Shown here: positions 33,809-44,868 of the stretch, one piece after another
Layout of the letters: each line of letters starts with the position of its first letter
Numbering within the stretch: the stretch's first letter is position 1
Source: Pohlia nutans
Lineage: Eukaryota > Streptophyta > Bryopsida > Bryales > Mniaceae
Assembly: GCA_022496805.1 (NCBI GenBank)
Contig: CM040085.1
Coordinates: forward strand, 16,025,811 to 16,089,810
DNA: 64,000 nt
Direction: 5' to 3'
Notes under the pieces: model-generated
What the model was told of the DNA's origin: nothing
Database searches by the model: none
The model's input: the letters and a program-made list of their open reading frames with translations, nothing else
Position numbers and translations under genes: made by a program

Positions 33809-36800
33809 ATGGCCTCCTTCCTTGCTCCAGTGCTGCTGCTTCTGCCCCTGAGCTTTCTCCTCCTCATGGCGCCTCATTTCTCTTCGTCGGCCCATCGCCT
33901 GCAACACCACGAACACGCCGTCCCTCTCAAACACCACGAACAGACTCCGCTTCCAACGTGGACGAATGTCGAGGGCGAGCAAGTGCGCCAGCAACTCCTG
34001 CAAGTGCTCGCTTCCCGACGACGCCAACCCGGTAAGTTACTGCATGCTTCAAGAATCCTCAGGTTTTTTTAAAGCAATTTTGAGGACTTCGTTTTGTCGA
34101 ATTTTAGTTAATTTTCTGACCAATACATGCAGTGTTGTTCTTCGCTGATTCTTGTGATATGAAACTTGGCCCTATCGGAGTTTCTTGTTTCGAATTGGTC
34201 ATTTTAACCCCTAAGCGTCCACTAGGAAAATTGGACTTCCTGCTGCGAATCATATGTTTGTGTGAAAATTACTTCAGTTTGACACGATCGACACTGTTGA
34301 TTTTGTAGACAGTATAGAACAAGAGCTTTAAAATGATGTATTGCAATCAGAAAACCGAGGTAAAATGATAAACTGTCACCGTTGCAAAGTTTAGTGACGC
34401 AGATGGCTACATTGGGCATTTTAGACGCTTATCAGTATTTGGTCTTTTAAGCTCAAAGTGGGCCTCTTGTTTTCTTAAGCAGTTTTGAGGTCATGTACGG
34501 ACTTTTTTTGGTTAGTTATTTTTTTCCAACGTGTATGATGTTCTTCACTGACTACTGTGATGGTATAAAATTCGTAATTATGTGATCAATCGAATTGGTC
34601 TTCATGAATTCTTGGTGTTTTTAGGGCTTGATTAGACTCTGCTGTTATCATGTAATTGCAGTGGAACCGCCCGAACTCTTACCCGGGCCGCCCCGTCACC
34701 GCCCTTTCCTCCAACATGAAGCTGAATCGTTCGTCCATCCCGAGGTCAGTCTAATTCTGCCTCATGATTATCATCGGGTTTAAATGCATTCGTATGTCGA
34801 TTCCAATGTGCACATGAACTTGAATTGTTTGCAATAGGTCAGGAATTTTATTTCATTGCTACCAGGAGTGAAATTTGTCTACACTTTTGAATCCATAAAA
34901 GGTCAGGAATTTTTGTTTCATTGCTGGCAGGAGTGAATTTGTCTACACTTCTTGAATCCATGCTTTATCCTCCCTTCTTCAAAATTCAAACTGGATTGTG
35001 GCTAGTTGGGTGACCTTCATGGTGGAGGTTTCGTTTTCCTCAGTTTCATTGCTTCAGGGTGTATGTCCATTCAATGATGATATCATGTTGAGGTTCGCAG
35101 GTTTTGGCGCTTTGTCCGAAAGCCGAAAGTGCCTGGCTTCACAACACGCTTGAGCTCGAGGAGGAAGACTTAGTTTTAAGAGCAGAGGTAGAGGATTCAG
35201 TAACCTGTGTTGTGACCAGAGCCTTACATCCTTTGTGTTATATCCGGCTGAATTGCACACTAAGAGTTACTGGAATGAAAACGGGTGTCGCTGTTTATTC
35301 ACCTGGTTTACGCACATCGTAATACCGTACCTTTAGGTCAGTTTCAACACTTGTGTGTCGAAATAGTTGAATTTTAGAATTTAGACTGTACGAATTGCCA
35401 TTTCTTAATTTTTCAAAATTTTGGAAAATTACTAATTATGGTGTTTCGGATTTCACAAAGAACGAAAGACACTCAAATGATTTTTTCTTTGTTTTTCGGA
35501 TACTGGTCTACAAGTTTATCAAGATTTGTACATGCTTCAAATTTTTCTTCATTATTTACGAAACTGACTCGTACGTAGGGTACATTCATGTGATGATGCA
35601 GGCTGGAAAGCAAGGAAAGATCCCCTTTCTGATCATTCGCCCTAAGTGGGAGCGCTCCCCAAAACGAAGACCGGTTGTGATATGTATGCACAGTACGGGA
35701 CGCAGTAAGGAATCTATGGTGCCATTTATGGAGGTCAAATTCTCCCCTTATTTTCTTGACAGGACAAACTTAATTATTTTAAAAGGGAAAGAAAAACTCT
35801 CTTAGACATATCTCTTGATGAATCAAGAGCTGTTTTGTCTAATTTGTGCTGATCATGTGTTAGCAATTTTTTTATCTGAGTTGACATAATCTAATCAACT
35901 GGATTTTATAATCTAATCTTTTGAGGAGAAGGTCATATTTTTGGCTTCGTTTTGGTTTCCAAACAAGACTTTGCAAAAACAATATTAACAATGAGGTGAA
36001 AATGATTTACAGAAATGAGAAAAAATGCAAAACACTCTGACGTTAAGGGTTAACCTTGCTCACTGCAACAGGCATATGCTTCTCTGGGATATGTGGCCGT
36101 GGGTGTGGATGCACGGCATCATGGAGATCGCGGGCGCAGCCCATCTGCTTATGGCAATGTAAGCTCTTCTGGCTTATTTTGAGCTTATTTAGGACACAGA
36201 CATGTATATTACTGAATATTTTATTGCAACCAGACATACATTGCAACCAGACATGTATATCACTGAATCAAACATCGTCGTCTAAAGCTTCATGTCTTAT
36301 GTTGTCTGATTCTTACGGATATGCAATACTGAAACAGGGATTGGTTGCTGGATGGAAGACTGGTCAGGAGATGCCTTTCCTTTTTGACACGGTATGGATA
36401 ATTTTGTTCGTTTGACTCATTTGCGTTTTTGCCTATTTGTAATGTTTATTACAGTTTCAAGCCTATAAATGAGAGTTAATGAAGCTGGTGGCATCTCATT
36501 GGTTAGGTCTGGGACCTTATTAAAATTGTAGATTACCTCACAGGAAGACCTGACGTTGATCCCAAACGCATTGGGATGATGGGGATCTCACTTGGAGGTA
36601 TGTTCATTCACAACAACTCATCAACATTGTGTTTGATTTTGTGTCTGACGTTAGTAATTCTGTGTTCAAACCGGTCCGTAAACTGTATTGTTCAATTTCT
36701 TGCTTTCAGGCATGCACACATGGTTTGCAGCAGTCGCAGATCCACGAATTTCTGTAGCAGTACCGTTAATTGGTGTTCAGGTAATTATTCGCTTTAGTGG

Positions 36801-38572
36801 AGTAAATGTTATGGCGACACTCTTTGGTAGATTTGTTATCACTAATGTTATTTTAGTGATTGGGGGCTTAGCTTGGATGAGCCTTTATGAACCATTTGAA
36901 TTTTCTTGTTCCATGACCTTGGTTCTAGACTTCTCTTTGAGGTCTTTCTATTCTCTTTGACAATGCAGTCTTTTGGCTGGGCGGTTGCGAATGATAAATG
37001 GCAAGCCAGGGTACTCAGCATTCCTCTAGTATTCCAAGGTTAGCAAAATACTACGAATTCTTTGTGATTCTGTCGCTGTTGTCGCTTTTTACTTATTTCT
37101 CACAATCATCGCTTAGGTTTGATCTTATAATGCTGATGTGAGCTTATTCCAGGCACATCTTTTGACTTGGACTGTGATGAGGGTGGTTACAGTTGCAGCT
37201 CAGGATTTAGGGAAAGATGAAATCGATTCTGAGACAGTCGCTGCAGTAAGTTTCTCTGATTGTATCGTCATGGCATGGGTGGTGTTTTAAAAGAACACGT
37301 TATGACTCATATAATTTCTAGTCTCGTCAAAGCATGATGCTCTTAGATACGTGCTGTAATCTTTGAAGGGCTTTCATATGCTGCCCTCTATTATTTTCAT
37401 CACAAGGTTCTTGAACAATCTATTAGTGCATGAGGACTTTCTTAGATGATTGTATGAGTACCTGACTATGTTACACCTATGTTGAAGGTATGGCAAAGAC
37501 TAGCACCTGGACTGATGGATTTCCTGGATTCTCCACAAACCATTCCGGCAATTGCACCTCGTCCTCTTCTCATATACAATGGTAAGTGATTATTGTTATC
37601 TGTATTATTGTCCAGTCTAAGTTGTTTTCTGAGTTAATAACTGCAATACATTACGAGCTACTGTGCTTCTGATCATTATAAATGCACTGCCCCAAAACGA
37701 ACAGATGAAACAAGAAGCACTTTTTTATCAAATTTTCATATACACCCATCTACTATAGCTAGAAAAGAGAATGGGGATGTAATGATTTCAACAGATTAGT
37801 ACTTGTCATTGATGGTGATAACTGGGATTTTGTTTTGTAGGAAAGGAAGACCCTCGATGCCCAGTTCAGGGCTTGACTAAGGTCTTGCAACGGACTGCGG
37901 AGAGGTACAAGGAAGCCGGTGTGCCAAAACACTTCAAGGTGTGATGTATTTCTTAATTTTATCATCATTGTGTCTTGGCCCTGCACACTTTGGATTTCAA
38001 GTTTGAAGGGAAAACCTCTACTTTCATATAATGGTGAAAATGGTCAAAGCTCTACGTTGTTGTCATGTGATCTGTGTGGCAAGCCATGAGAGCTTAACCT
38101 CTAAGGTGCCTAAAGTGCCCTCTTCCATATCTATAGAAGTTGACATGAAACGTTTAGGAAGCCTCGAGAAAGGTAGCAAATAGAAAGAAGAAACTACGCC
38201 CTACAGTTTTGAACGGCAAAAATATGTTTTGCGAGTTACTATAATTGGCTTGGACCTTCCAAAATCGACTTTCTAATTTCAGTTCAGGCACGAGAGTAAT
38301 AATAGGATTAACTACTTGCTTTGATGTCACGAGAGATTGAAAAAAAAGGTTTGATTGATTGAATGGGGTGCAGTTCATAGCGGAGGAAGGACTTGCACAC
38401 GCCGTGAGTGAAGAAATGGGTGACGCGACCATCAGCTGGTTTAACAAACATCTGAGACCAGGTGAGGTTACTCAAATCTATCTTTCACAAATTTTTATAG
38501 CCCTTGGAGGTTACACGGTTGGATTTGTATGGTTTACTTACAGTGCTATCTTTTGGGGGTGCAGAGTCATAA
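33809..38572 (+). CDS. alpha/beta-hydrolase family protein with a signal-peptide-like N-terminus
   Basis: Fourteen exons: 33809-34031, 34662-34744, 35101-35187, 35602-35733, 36072-36158, 36338-36391, 36507-36597, 36710-36780, 36969-37038, 37193-37245, 37488-37581, 37841-37938, 38374-38461, 38565-38572. They join in phase to 412 residues. The fold matches plant dienelactone-hydrolase-like or prolyl-oligopeptidase-like serine hydrolases (related to Arabidopsis At5g25770, from memory). The nucleophile Ser250 is in GISLG, the acid Asp352 in GKEDPRCP and His390 in EEGLAHAV; the strand before the oxyanion region reads RPVVICMHSTG. Residues 1-30 are Leu-rich and look like a signal peptide, suggesting the secretory pathway. 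The substrate is unknown. The last exon (AGTCATAA) is a hypothesis: without it the frame runs on to a stop near 38617. Confidence 0.88.
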
Positions 38573-40743
38573 ATCTCAAAGTGAGAGGTTCCCTGCAATC
38601 TGAGGTGCAGTTCTGATTAGTATCATTGATTTCAGGCCAATCTTTGGAGACCCTAAGCCGGCATGAGCCCTTGACTCTGGAAACTGGATGAAATATGCTT
38701 TCATTTAATGCTGAAAATCCAGGGCCAGTGAGAGAGACATAGAATATGAGCAAGATATAGTGACATCGGAAGCTCTATAGCTAATTTAAGGAAGGGCTCT
38801 AGATTGATGGACGATAATGATTACCCATGTATAGTGATTGTGATAGAGGGACACATGCTCACTCTTCTTCCTTAGTTTAGCCCCTAAAGGATAGTGATTT
38901 CATGATTTAACATTGACCAATTTGATCGATCATATTATGAAAATGTTAATAGAGTCTACCTTTGAAAGAGGGCATTAAGGGTAGCACGTGCGAACATGGT
39001 CCTGGTGGCCAAGTTGGTAGCACTTCTCCCAACAGACTTGTCATCACGATAGCCTATGGACTAGAGTTTCTCTCTCTCAAAATGTAATGCACATTGCATG
39101 TGTTCAAAAATAAATAAAATTAAGCAAAAGAAAGTTCCCTTATGACCACTCGAAAGTGCTCACATCTACGTTGGGCATGTGTGTTGGTTAGGAGTTAGTA
39201 TATGTCAATCACTCAATCCGCAAGTTGAGTAGTTAGGGCTAGTTCACTTTATGGCCATTTAGTTGAGTAGACAACTTGGTTTAAAATTGAGAGGACATTG
39301 TAGAAGTTCATATTGAATATATTCTTGAAATAACTCTCCTATTTTTTGGCATTTTTTATCCCAAAATGATTGTCCTATGCTTTATAATTCAAACGTGAGC
39401 CTTATCCACTTCAAAGGGGTCTAACCATTTTGCAACCCACAAGATTTTCAAAATCAAATGAAATCAAATCTTATAAGTTGTAATTTAGAAATCATGTCTT
39501 TTCATAATTTAAATGGATTTATCATGAATTTTTTTCCATAAAGAGCTACTCCTTGAGAGAAAATGTTATCAACATCATGTCCACTTTTCTAGTACTTTTG
39601 GCTAAAAAGAAAGAGTAATAAATATAGCTTTTGTTTGGTTGTAGTGTGAAGGTCCAAAAGACAAGTTTATTGGTTGTGGTCCATATCATTTACAAGGATT
39701 CAATCCATTTGTCATACTTTGGATATTTTGATGGAAAAATTGAATGCTTATTCAACTTAGGATTTGATTTCTATTATTGCCCAGTCACATTTTTTTGTTG
39801 AGCAAACAACTCCTTGGCACCAAAAATTCCAAAATGTGCTAGCATATAGGCACTTTCAAGCAATCCCTAAACTTGAAGGGTCAAAAAATTACAAATGTAT
39901 TTTATCCCTTACTTTTAAGTTCAAAGTTACAATTGTATTTCATCCCTTGCTTTTAAGGGTTCAAAAGTCCATAACACGTTTTTGAGATGTGGAATGATTG
40001 TATGTCATTAACATTATTCATTCAGACCTCATAATATTCATTATAGGTCACTATCATTAATAATAGATACATGACTTGATATTAGTAACATCTTATTCAT
40101 AATCATATCACTAATATATATATATATATATACTTTATTCACTAAGCCTTGTTAAGAATAAAAGATCTTGGTGAGATCTCAAGGTGAGATAACAAATTTA
40201 ATTTTGAGATGGATTTGATTCCTTTTCAAAAGTGAGAAAGTTCATGTTAGATATATAACATACTAGAGAAATCTAAATTTTGCATCATAGGTGTATGTTA
40301 CAATATTGAACATTGTAGTGTAAATTGAATTTCCATGTCCCAATTTCACGTATTCATAAACAATATTTAGTCCCAAATTTAATACCACATTTTCATTTTA
40401 GTTAGTGCGTTCTTTGGAATAATGAAGAGCTGTGGATTATAAGTAGAGTGAAACATATTATTTTTTAGGTTGTTGTATACACTCAACATGCATGAATCAT
40501 TTGTTTGAAAAATTACTATTGATTTTAAAATTATAGTGGTCTATATTAATAGTTGTTATACTATAGAAGTAAAGAATATAGGAATATCAATTACATCAAT
40601 TTATTTTTTAACCTTTTTTTGTAATTTTTGTGATTTTTTAAAATATTATTATTTTATTATTTTTGCATGGCAATTTGGCTGAGTTAACAACCTTTTGGAG
40701 GTCTGATTTTTTTTGTAATGGTCACTTTGTATTTTGATTTACT
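38573..40743. other. AT-rich intergenic DNA with MITE remnants
   Basis: No coding frame is supported. At about 39320-39450 a segment (CTTGAAATAACTCTCCTATTTTTTGGC, then CCACTTCAAAGGGG) matches the left part and interior of the MITE in the cytochrome c intron, so it is a diverged or truncated relative. A (TA)n tract lies at about 40115-40132. Confidence 0.5.
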
Positions 40744-40975
40744 ATGATCCTATCACTATATAATATGATTAGGTCACTATATACTATGATTGGGTCACTA
40801 AATACTATGATTTGAATCACTATGTACTATGATTGGGTCACTATGTGCTATCATTATATCACTATGTATTACTCCCTATGTCCCTCTAAAAGACCATGTT
40901 TTCCTTTGTAATGTACAAAAGAAAACACGATCTTTTAGTGAACAGAGGGAGTAGGTGTCACTATGTACCACTTGC
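40744..40975. repeat. tandem repeat of about 20-24 bp, interrupted by a MITE
   Basis: Repeated units of TCACTATRTACTATGATT with small changes run from about 40744 to 40869, then resume (GTGTCACTATGTACC) after the MITE at 40870-40953. Confidence 0.65.
40870..40953. mobile_element. short Stowaway-like MITE
   Basis: An 84-bp hairpin flanked by TA. The left end ACTCCCTATGTCCCTCTAAA pairs with the right end, which in reverse complement reads ACTCCCTCTGTTCACTAAAA. CTCCCTCYGT ends are the classic Stowaway signature. Inserted into the tandem repeat. Confidence 0.75.
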
Positions 40976-41643
40976 CAAATTATAATTAATGCAAACAAAA
41001 CATATGATTCATGTACATAGTCAACTATGGAATAAAAATCTCCTGTTTTTGTTTACATATTTTTTTCAATTCAGTTGTTACACTATCTTCTACATTTTTT
41101 TGTTCGAAATATTTGGATTTAATCATTCCTCCTTAAAATATCCAATTCAACTTTTTGGTCTTTTAGTGATTAAGTGCTTTTTTTTGTTGCTAAATGATTG
41201 CATTTTCTTACTATAGGCTTGGAACCAAATGCACCAAGATAGAATAAAGCTGTCAAAATATGGCAATATTTAGCCACAAAAAATCATTGCTTTATTACAT
41301 TGTTTAAAACATCAAAACAATCACTTACACGACAATTAAGGGTTGCTTAATTTAGACTTGGAATCTGTAATTATGCTTAAAGGATTTTCATTGTATTTAT
41401 TTAGCAAGATTGCCACAAAACAATACATGTTGAAAATAAGGTGGATTTTACAAATTTGGGATCTTTTTTACAACTTCACACTATAAGATTGTATACCTAA
41501 CTTGTTTGTTTATTTGTTTATTGATTTTCAAAATTTAATTCTTTAATGTTTTTGACATCATAATGTTCAAAGTAGTGCAACAAGTCTTTTTTTCATGTCA
41601 TGTCCAAAGGTAATATTTTAAAGTCCAAAGTGCTAAATTGCTA

Positions 41644-41880
41644 CTTCCTACGTTTCATAATAAGAGTCAAAAACCACATATTTTTTTGCGTCAATTTAAG
41701 AGTCCACATTCATTTGTGTTGCCTTCCTACATCGACTTCTTACATTTTTCATCCCTTTTCATTGAGTCACACGGTTCTAAAATAAATATTGTGTTTCATC
41801 CTTTTCAACATGAGCTCTATTTCTATCTTAAATCTCAATTTTTTTCTACAAAATGAACTCTTATTATGAAACAAAGGCAT
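41644..41880. mobile_element. Stowaway-like MITE with an adjacent empty site
   Basis: A 237-bp element with inverted ends sharing GTTTCATAATAAGAGT (left CTTCCTACGTTTCATAATAA; right in reverse complement ATGCCTTTGTTTCATAATAA), flanked by TA at 41642-41643 and 41881-41882. The flanks reappear joined without the insert at about 42149-42190, with one TA (42161-42162). Confidence 0.8.
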
Positions 41881-42200
41881 TAATAAATTCAATATGGAAT
41901 TGAAACATGCTAATTTCAACCATATCAAAGAATCAGATTGGTGTGTTTGATTGTTGCCTACACCATGTCCAAAGTTAATATATCAACGATTATCAATTGT
42001 CATAATATGTGTTCATTTTACAAAATGTGCAATTTGAAGTTATATTAGAAAAACATAGTTTAGAATTTGTGAAAAAAATCCAAGAAAATAAATGATTTTC
42101 ATTCTTCAAAAAATCATCATGTGAAAAGAGCTTTAAGATGAAAAAAAAGTACTAAATTGCTAATAAATTCAATATGGAATTGAAACATTCTAATTTCAAT
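41881..42200. repeat. local duplication of a MITE target site
   Basis: AAATTCAATATGGAATTGAA and neighbouring bases occur at about 41885 and 42165; the left flank CTAAATTGC precedes the MITE in copy one and directly precedes TAATAAATTC in copy two. About 280 bp separates the right flanks. Confidence 0.65.
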
Positions 42201-44868
42201 GCTAAAATTGTCGTAGTAGGACATCTACACAATATGCCCCTTTTGTTTTTGAATTTTGAGTTTAAAAAGAAATGACATATGTCATTTCTTTTTAGAAAAA
42301 TTATAACTTTATTAAAAAAAAATTGTGTTCCAAAATTCAATTTAAGAATATTATAGAAATATTTGATACATGTGCATAGTTACCTAGTACTTAAAGCCAC
42401 TTTACATTAGACCCAATTGTTGTCCCGATCCAAACTTAATCAATAAGGTGGTTACCTCATTACCAACTGGCTCCTTTCACCAACAGCTAGTGGCATTATC
42501 CACAATCAATGCTGCAAATGATGTTGGTTGTAGCTTGAGTTACAGTTGGTAATGGGTTCTTTCTTGTTGGTTTTAGTATATGTAAGTGTGGTTATGGATT
42601 CGTTGTTGTTGGTTTAAGCATCTTTAGTGTGTGCAATACAAATCTTCTCTAGACAGAAAGAGGTGTACCTATATGACGTGAATGGGATGCGTCATACTTC
42701 AACTTTGAAAATTTATAACTAATTCATTCTTCATCCAAAAATTATGTTTCAACTTGTGTTGAAATCTATTTCTTCTTGCCTACCTCTAAAAAATAATAAT
42801 ACTAAATAATATCAATGCCTCATATCCGTATTTCTTATGTAGTTGGGAATGGGGTAACCACCTTAAGATTAACCGAATTTGACAAATCGGACTGAAGGAG
42901 TTTACATTAGTATGCGGCAGGGCCCAATTCGAACTAATCCTACGTGGCGGCCTACGTGGCACAATTTGGCGCCAAAATTTTAGAATCCTCTTCCGCTCGG
43001 AGACGATGCAGTATCGGCCTGCATTCAATCAGAAGCATGAGCAGCAGTACCTGCATTGCACTCTCGACACAAATTTCTTTTAGAATCTGTTGCTGTTGCC
43101 GATGCGATCCTGGGAACAGAACGGGCGCAAGCAATCGGCGTTAGTTTTTGTGGTGTATGGAGGCGTTTTCGTGAGGCTCTGCATGCGCTCGGGAACTGAA
43201 GGTGAGCAATTCGTCAGTGTAACTTTTTTACCCTCCGAATTTCTCTGGCATTGGACTGTGCAGAATTTGATATTGCCGCTGTGGTCTTTGTTATGCTCGT
43301 TACCAGGTTTGATCATCCGCTCGGCATTTCACTCACTGTGAATCGCTTTTCTGAATATAAAAAAAAGTGCAGAGACTGGTCGGCTAGTATGTAGAATAGC
43401 AGACCTTCAGAAATCGCAAATCCTACGGAGCGGAGAACCCTAGGGTTTGTCATGAGGCTGCTATGCTGTGTAGGCTTCTGTTTCAGATTAATAAAAAATT
43501 AGGGTTTAGGATCACATTGACCTTCGGTTTTGGTTTTTATAAATACACTGAGGTTCGCTATTCCACATTTCTACGGATATGACAATTAGGATTTTGTAAC
43601 AAGGTGTGCATCGAGCGTTTATTGATGGTTTATTGATGATTGATGTAGAGATCAATTCGGATGTGTTGGTTCTCTCTCTGCCTAATTTATTTCTTTATTT
43701 GTTCTTCGAAATTCGTCGGTCTTGGAAATGTTGCACGAAATTCCTCCAACCATGGCGAGGGCATAGAAGAAATGGAAGAACTTGCTGTGGAGCAAAAACA
43801 CGTTGATTGCTTCAGTGTGGCAGCCTCTGATTTGAACTGTTTGGAAGAGAGATCAGTTGAGGCGAGTGGGAGCTTTGTGTAGGGTTCGTATTAGGGCAGT
43901 CGTGAGAGTGACGATTTAGGAGGATTTTTGGCGACGTATTTATGTACTTGTCTCGTGATGGTGAGATTTTTCAACCTTAGTAATTAGTGTTTGATGAAGG
44001 AGATGTTGAGAGGGATTTCTCTCTTGAAGATCATCTGAGTTGAAGCGTGTCTTTGGTGAGTTTTGTAAGTTGAACGTTGTGAGTTTTGTTACCTCTTTTT
44101 TTCGTGGATGGAGTAACCAGGGAGAGAGAATACCCGTTAATTAGAGCATGTTCCGGAGTTAGTCGTTCTGTTTTGACTCTTGATCTCGTAATTGGTTTCT
44201 TTCACTTTCTTTGTCGTCTGTTGTACTGCGGTTGCTTTTCATCTGTTATAATGTGGCTCTTTATTACTCGAATCTCTTCATTGCTGTTTGTTGAGGACGC
44301 AAAGTCTTGGTTCGATGCAATTGGAAATGTATTTAATGTAGACCTAGCTCTATGTTTTAGGAATGCTTGAATTCAGAGGGGCTTATATACTCGATTGTGA
44401 TGATTATGACTGGAACTTTTAAGCCTTTTGTAAGGTACTCTAGGAAGATCTGCAATAGAAGTTACACATTTAAGGTCAGGCCCTTATTTTGACGTATAGA
44501 AGCGAATTCTTCCTTCTTTTATTTTCCGTTTCACTAGTGTGATTGAATAAGCTTATGAAGCAGATTGTAATCTGGCTCTGCTCTTTACTTCTTCTGGGTC
44601 GGTGACGGTTGTTGCACAGTCTTTTTTGGAGAATGTTTTATAAATTACTAAGGCCCTATGTATATATTTATTGATATCTTGTTTATAATTCCTACGACCT
44701 GAATTTTTGTGTAAGATATTCTTAATTCACGATTTTCTTTGTGGCTTTTCACCAGCTTCTTCTTCTCCTGTTGTTGTCATTGTATTGTGTGTGTTTATCC
44801 ATTGTATTGGTGGTGGTTGTGTAGGTGGGGCGTTGCATATATGATTAGAACGTGAGAGGAGGGTCGCC
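42201..44868. other. intergenic and probable 5' region of AUG7
   Basis: Imperfect inverted arms around AAGGTGGTTACC (about 42430-42460 and 42850-42900) suggest a degenerate element of about 450 bp. From 42.95 kb the sequence is less AT-rich. A donor-like AAG/GTGAGC at about 43200 and an acceptor-like TTGTGTAG at about 44824 could bound a 5'UTR intron of AUG7. Telo-box-like AACCCTAGGG and TTAGGGTTTAGG lie at about 43436 and 43499. The open frame at 43090-43341 is not recognised as a protein. Confidence 0.4.

Noticed and set aside
34204..36053. Treating TTAA ends at 34204 and 36053 as one 1.85-kb element
   Set aside because: It would have to contain hydrolase exons 2-4, which are required for the conserved protein. 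The ends are more likely unrelated remnants.
40115..40133. (TA)n tract as a possible functional element
   Set aside because: A plain microsatellite in AT-rich DNA with nothing around it to suggest a role.
43090..43341. 83-codon frame upstream of AUG7
   Set aside because: Crosses a likely 5'UTR donor (AAG/GTGAGC at about 43200) and has no family signature. Probably leader sequence.
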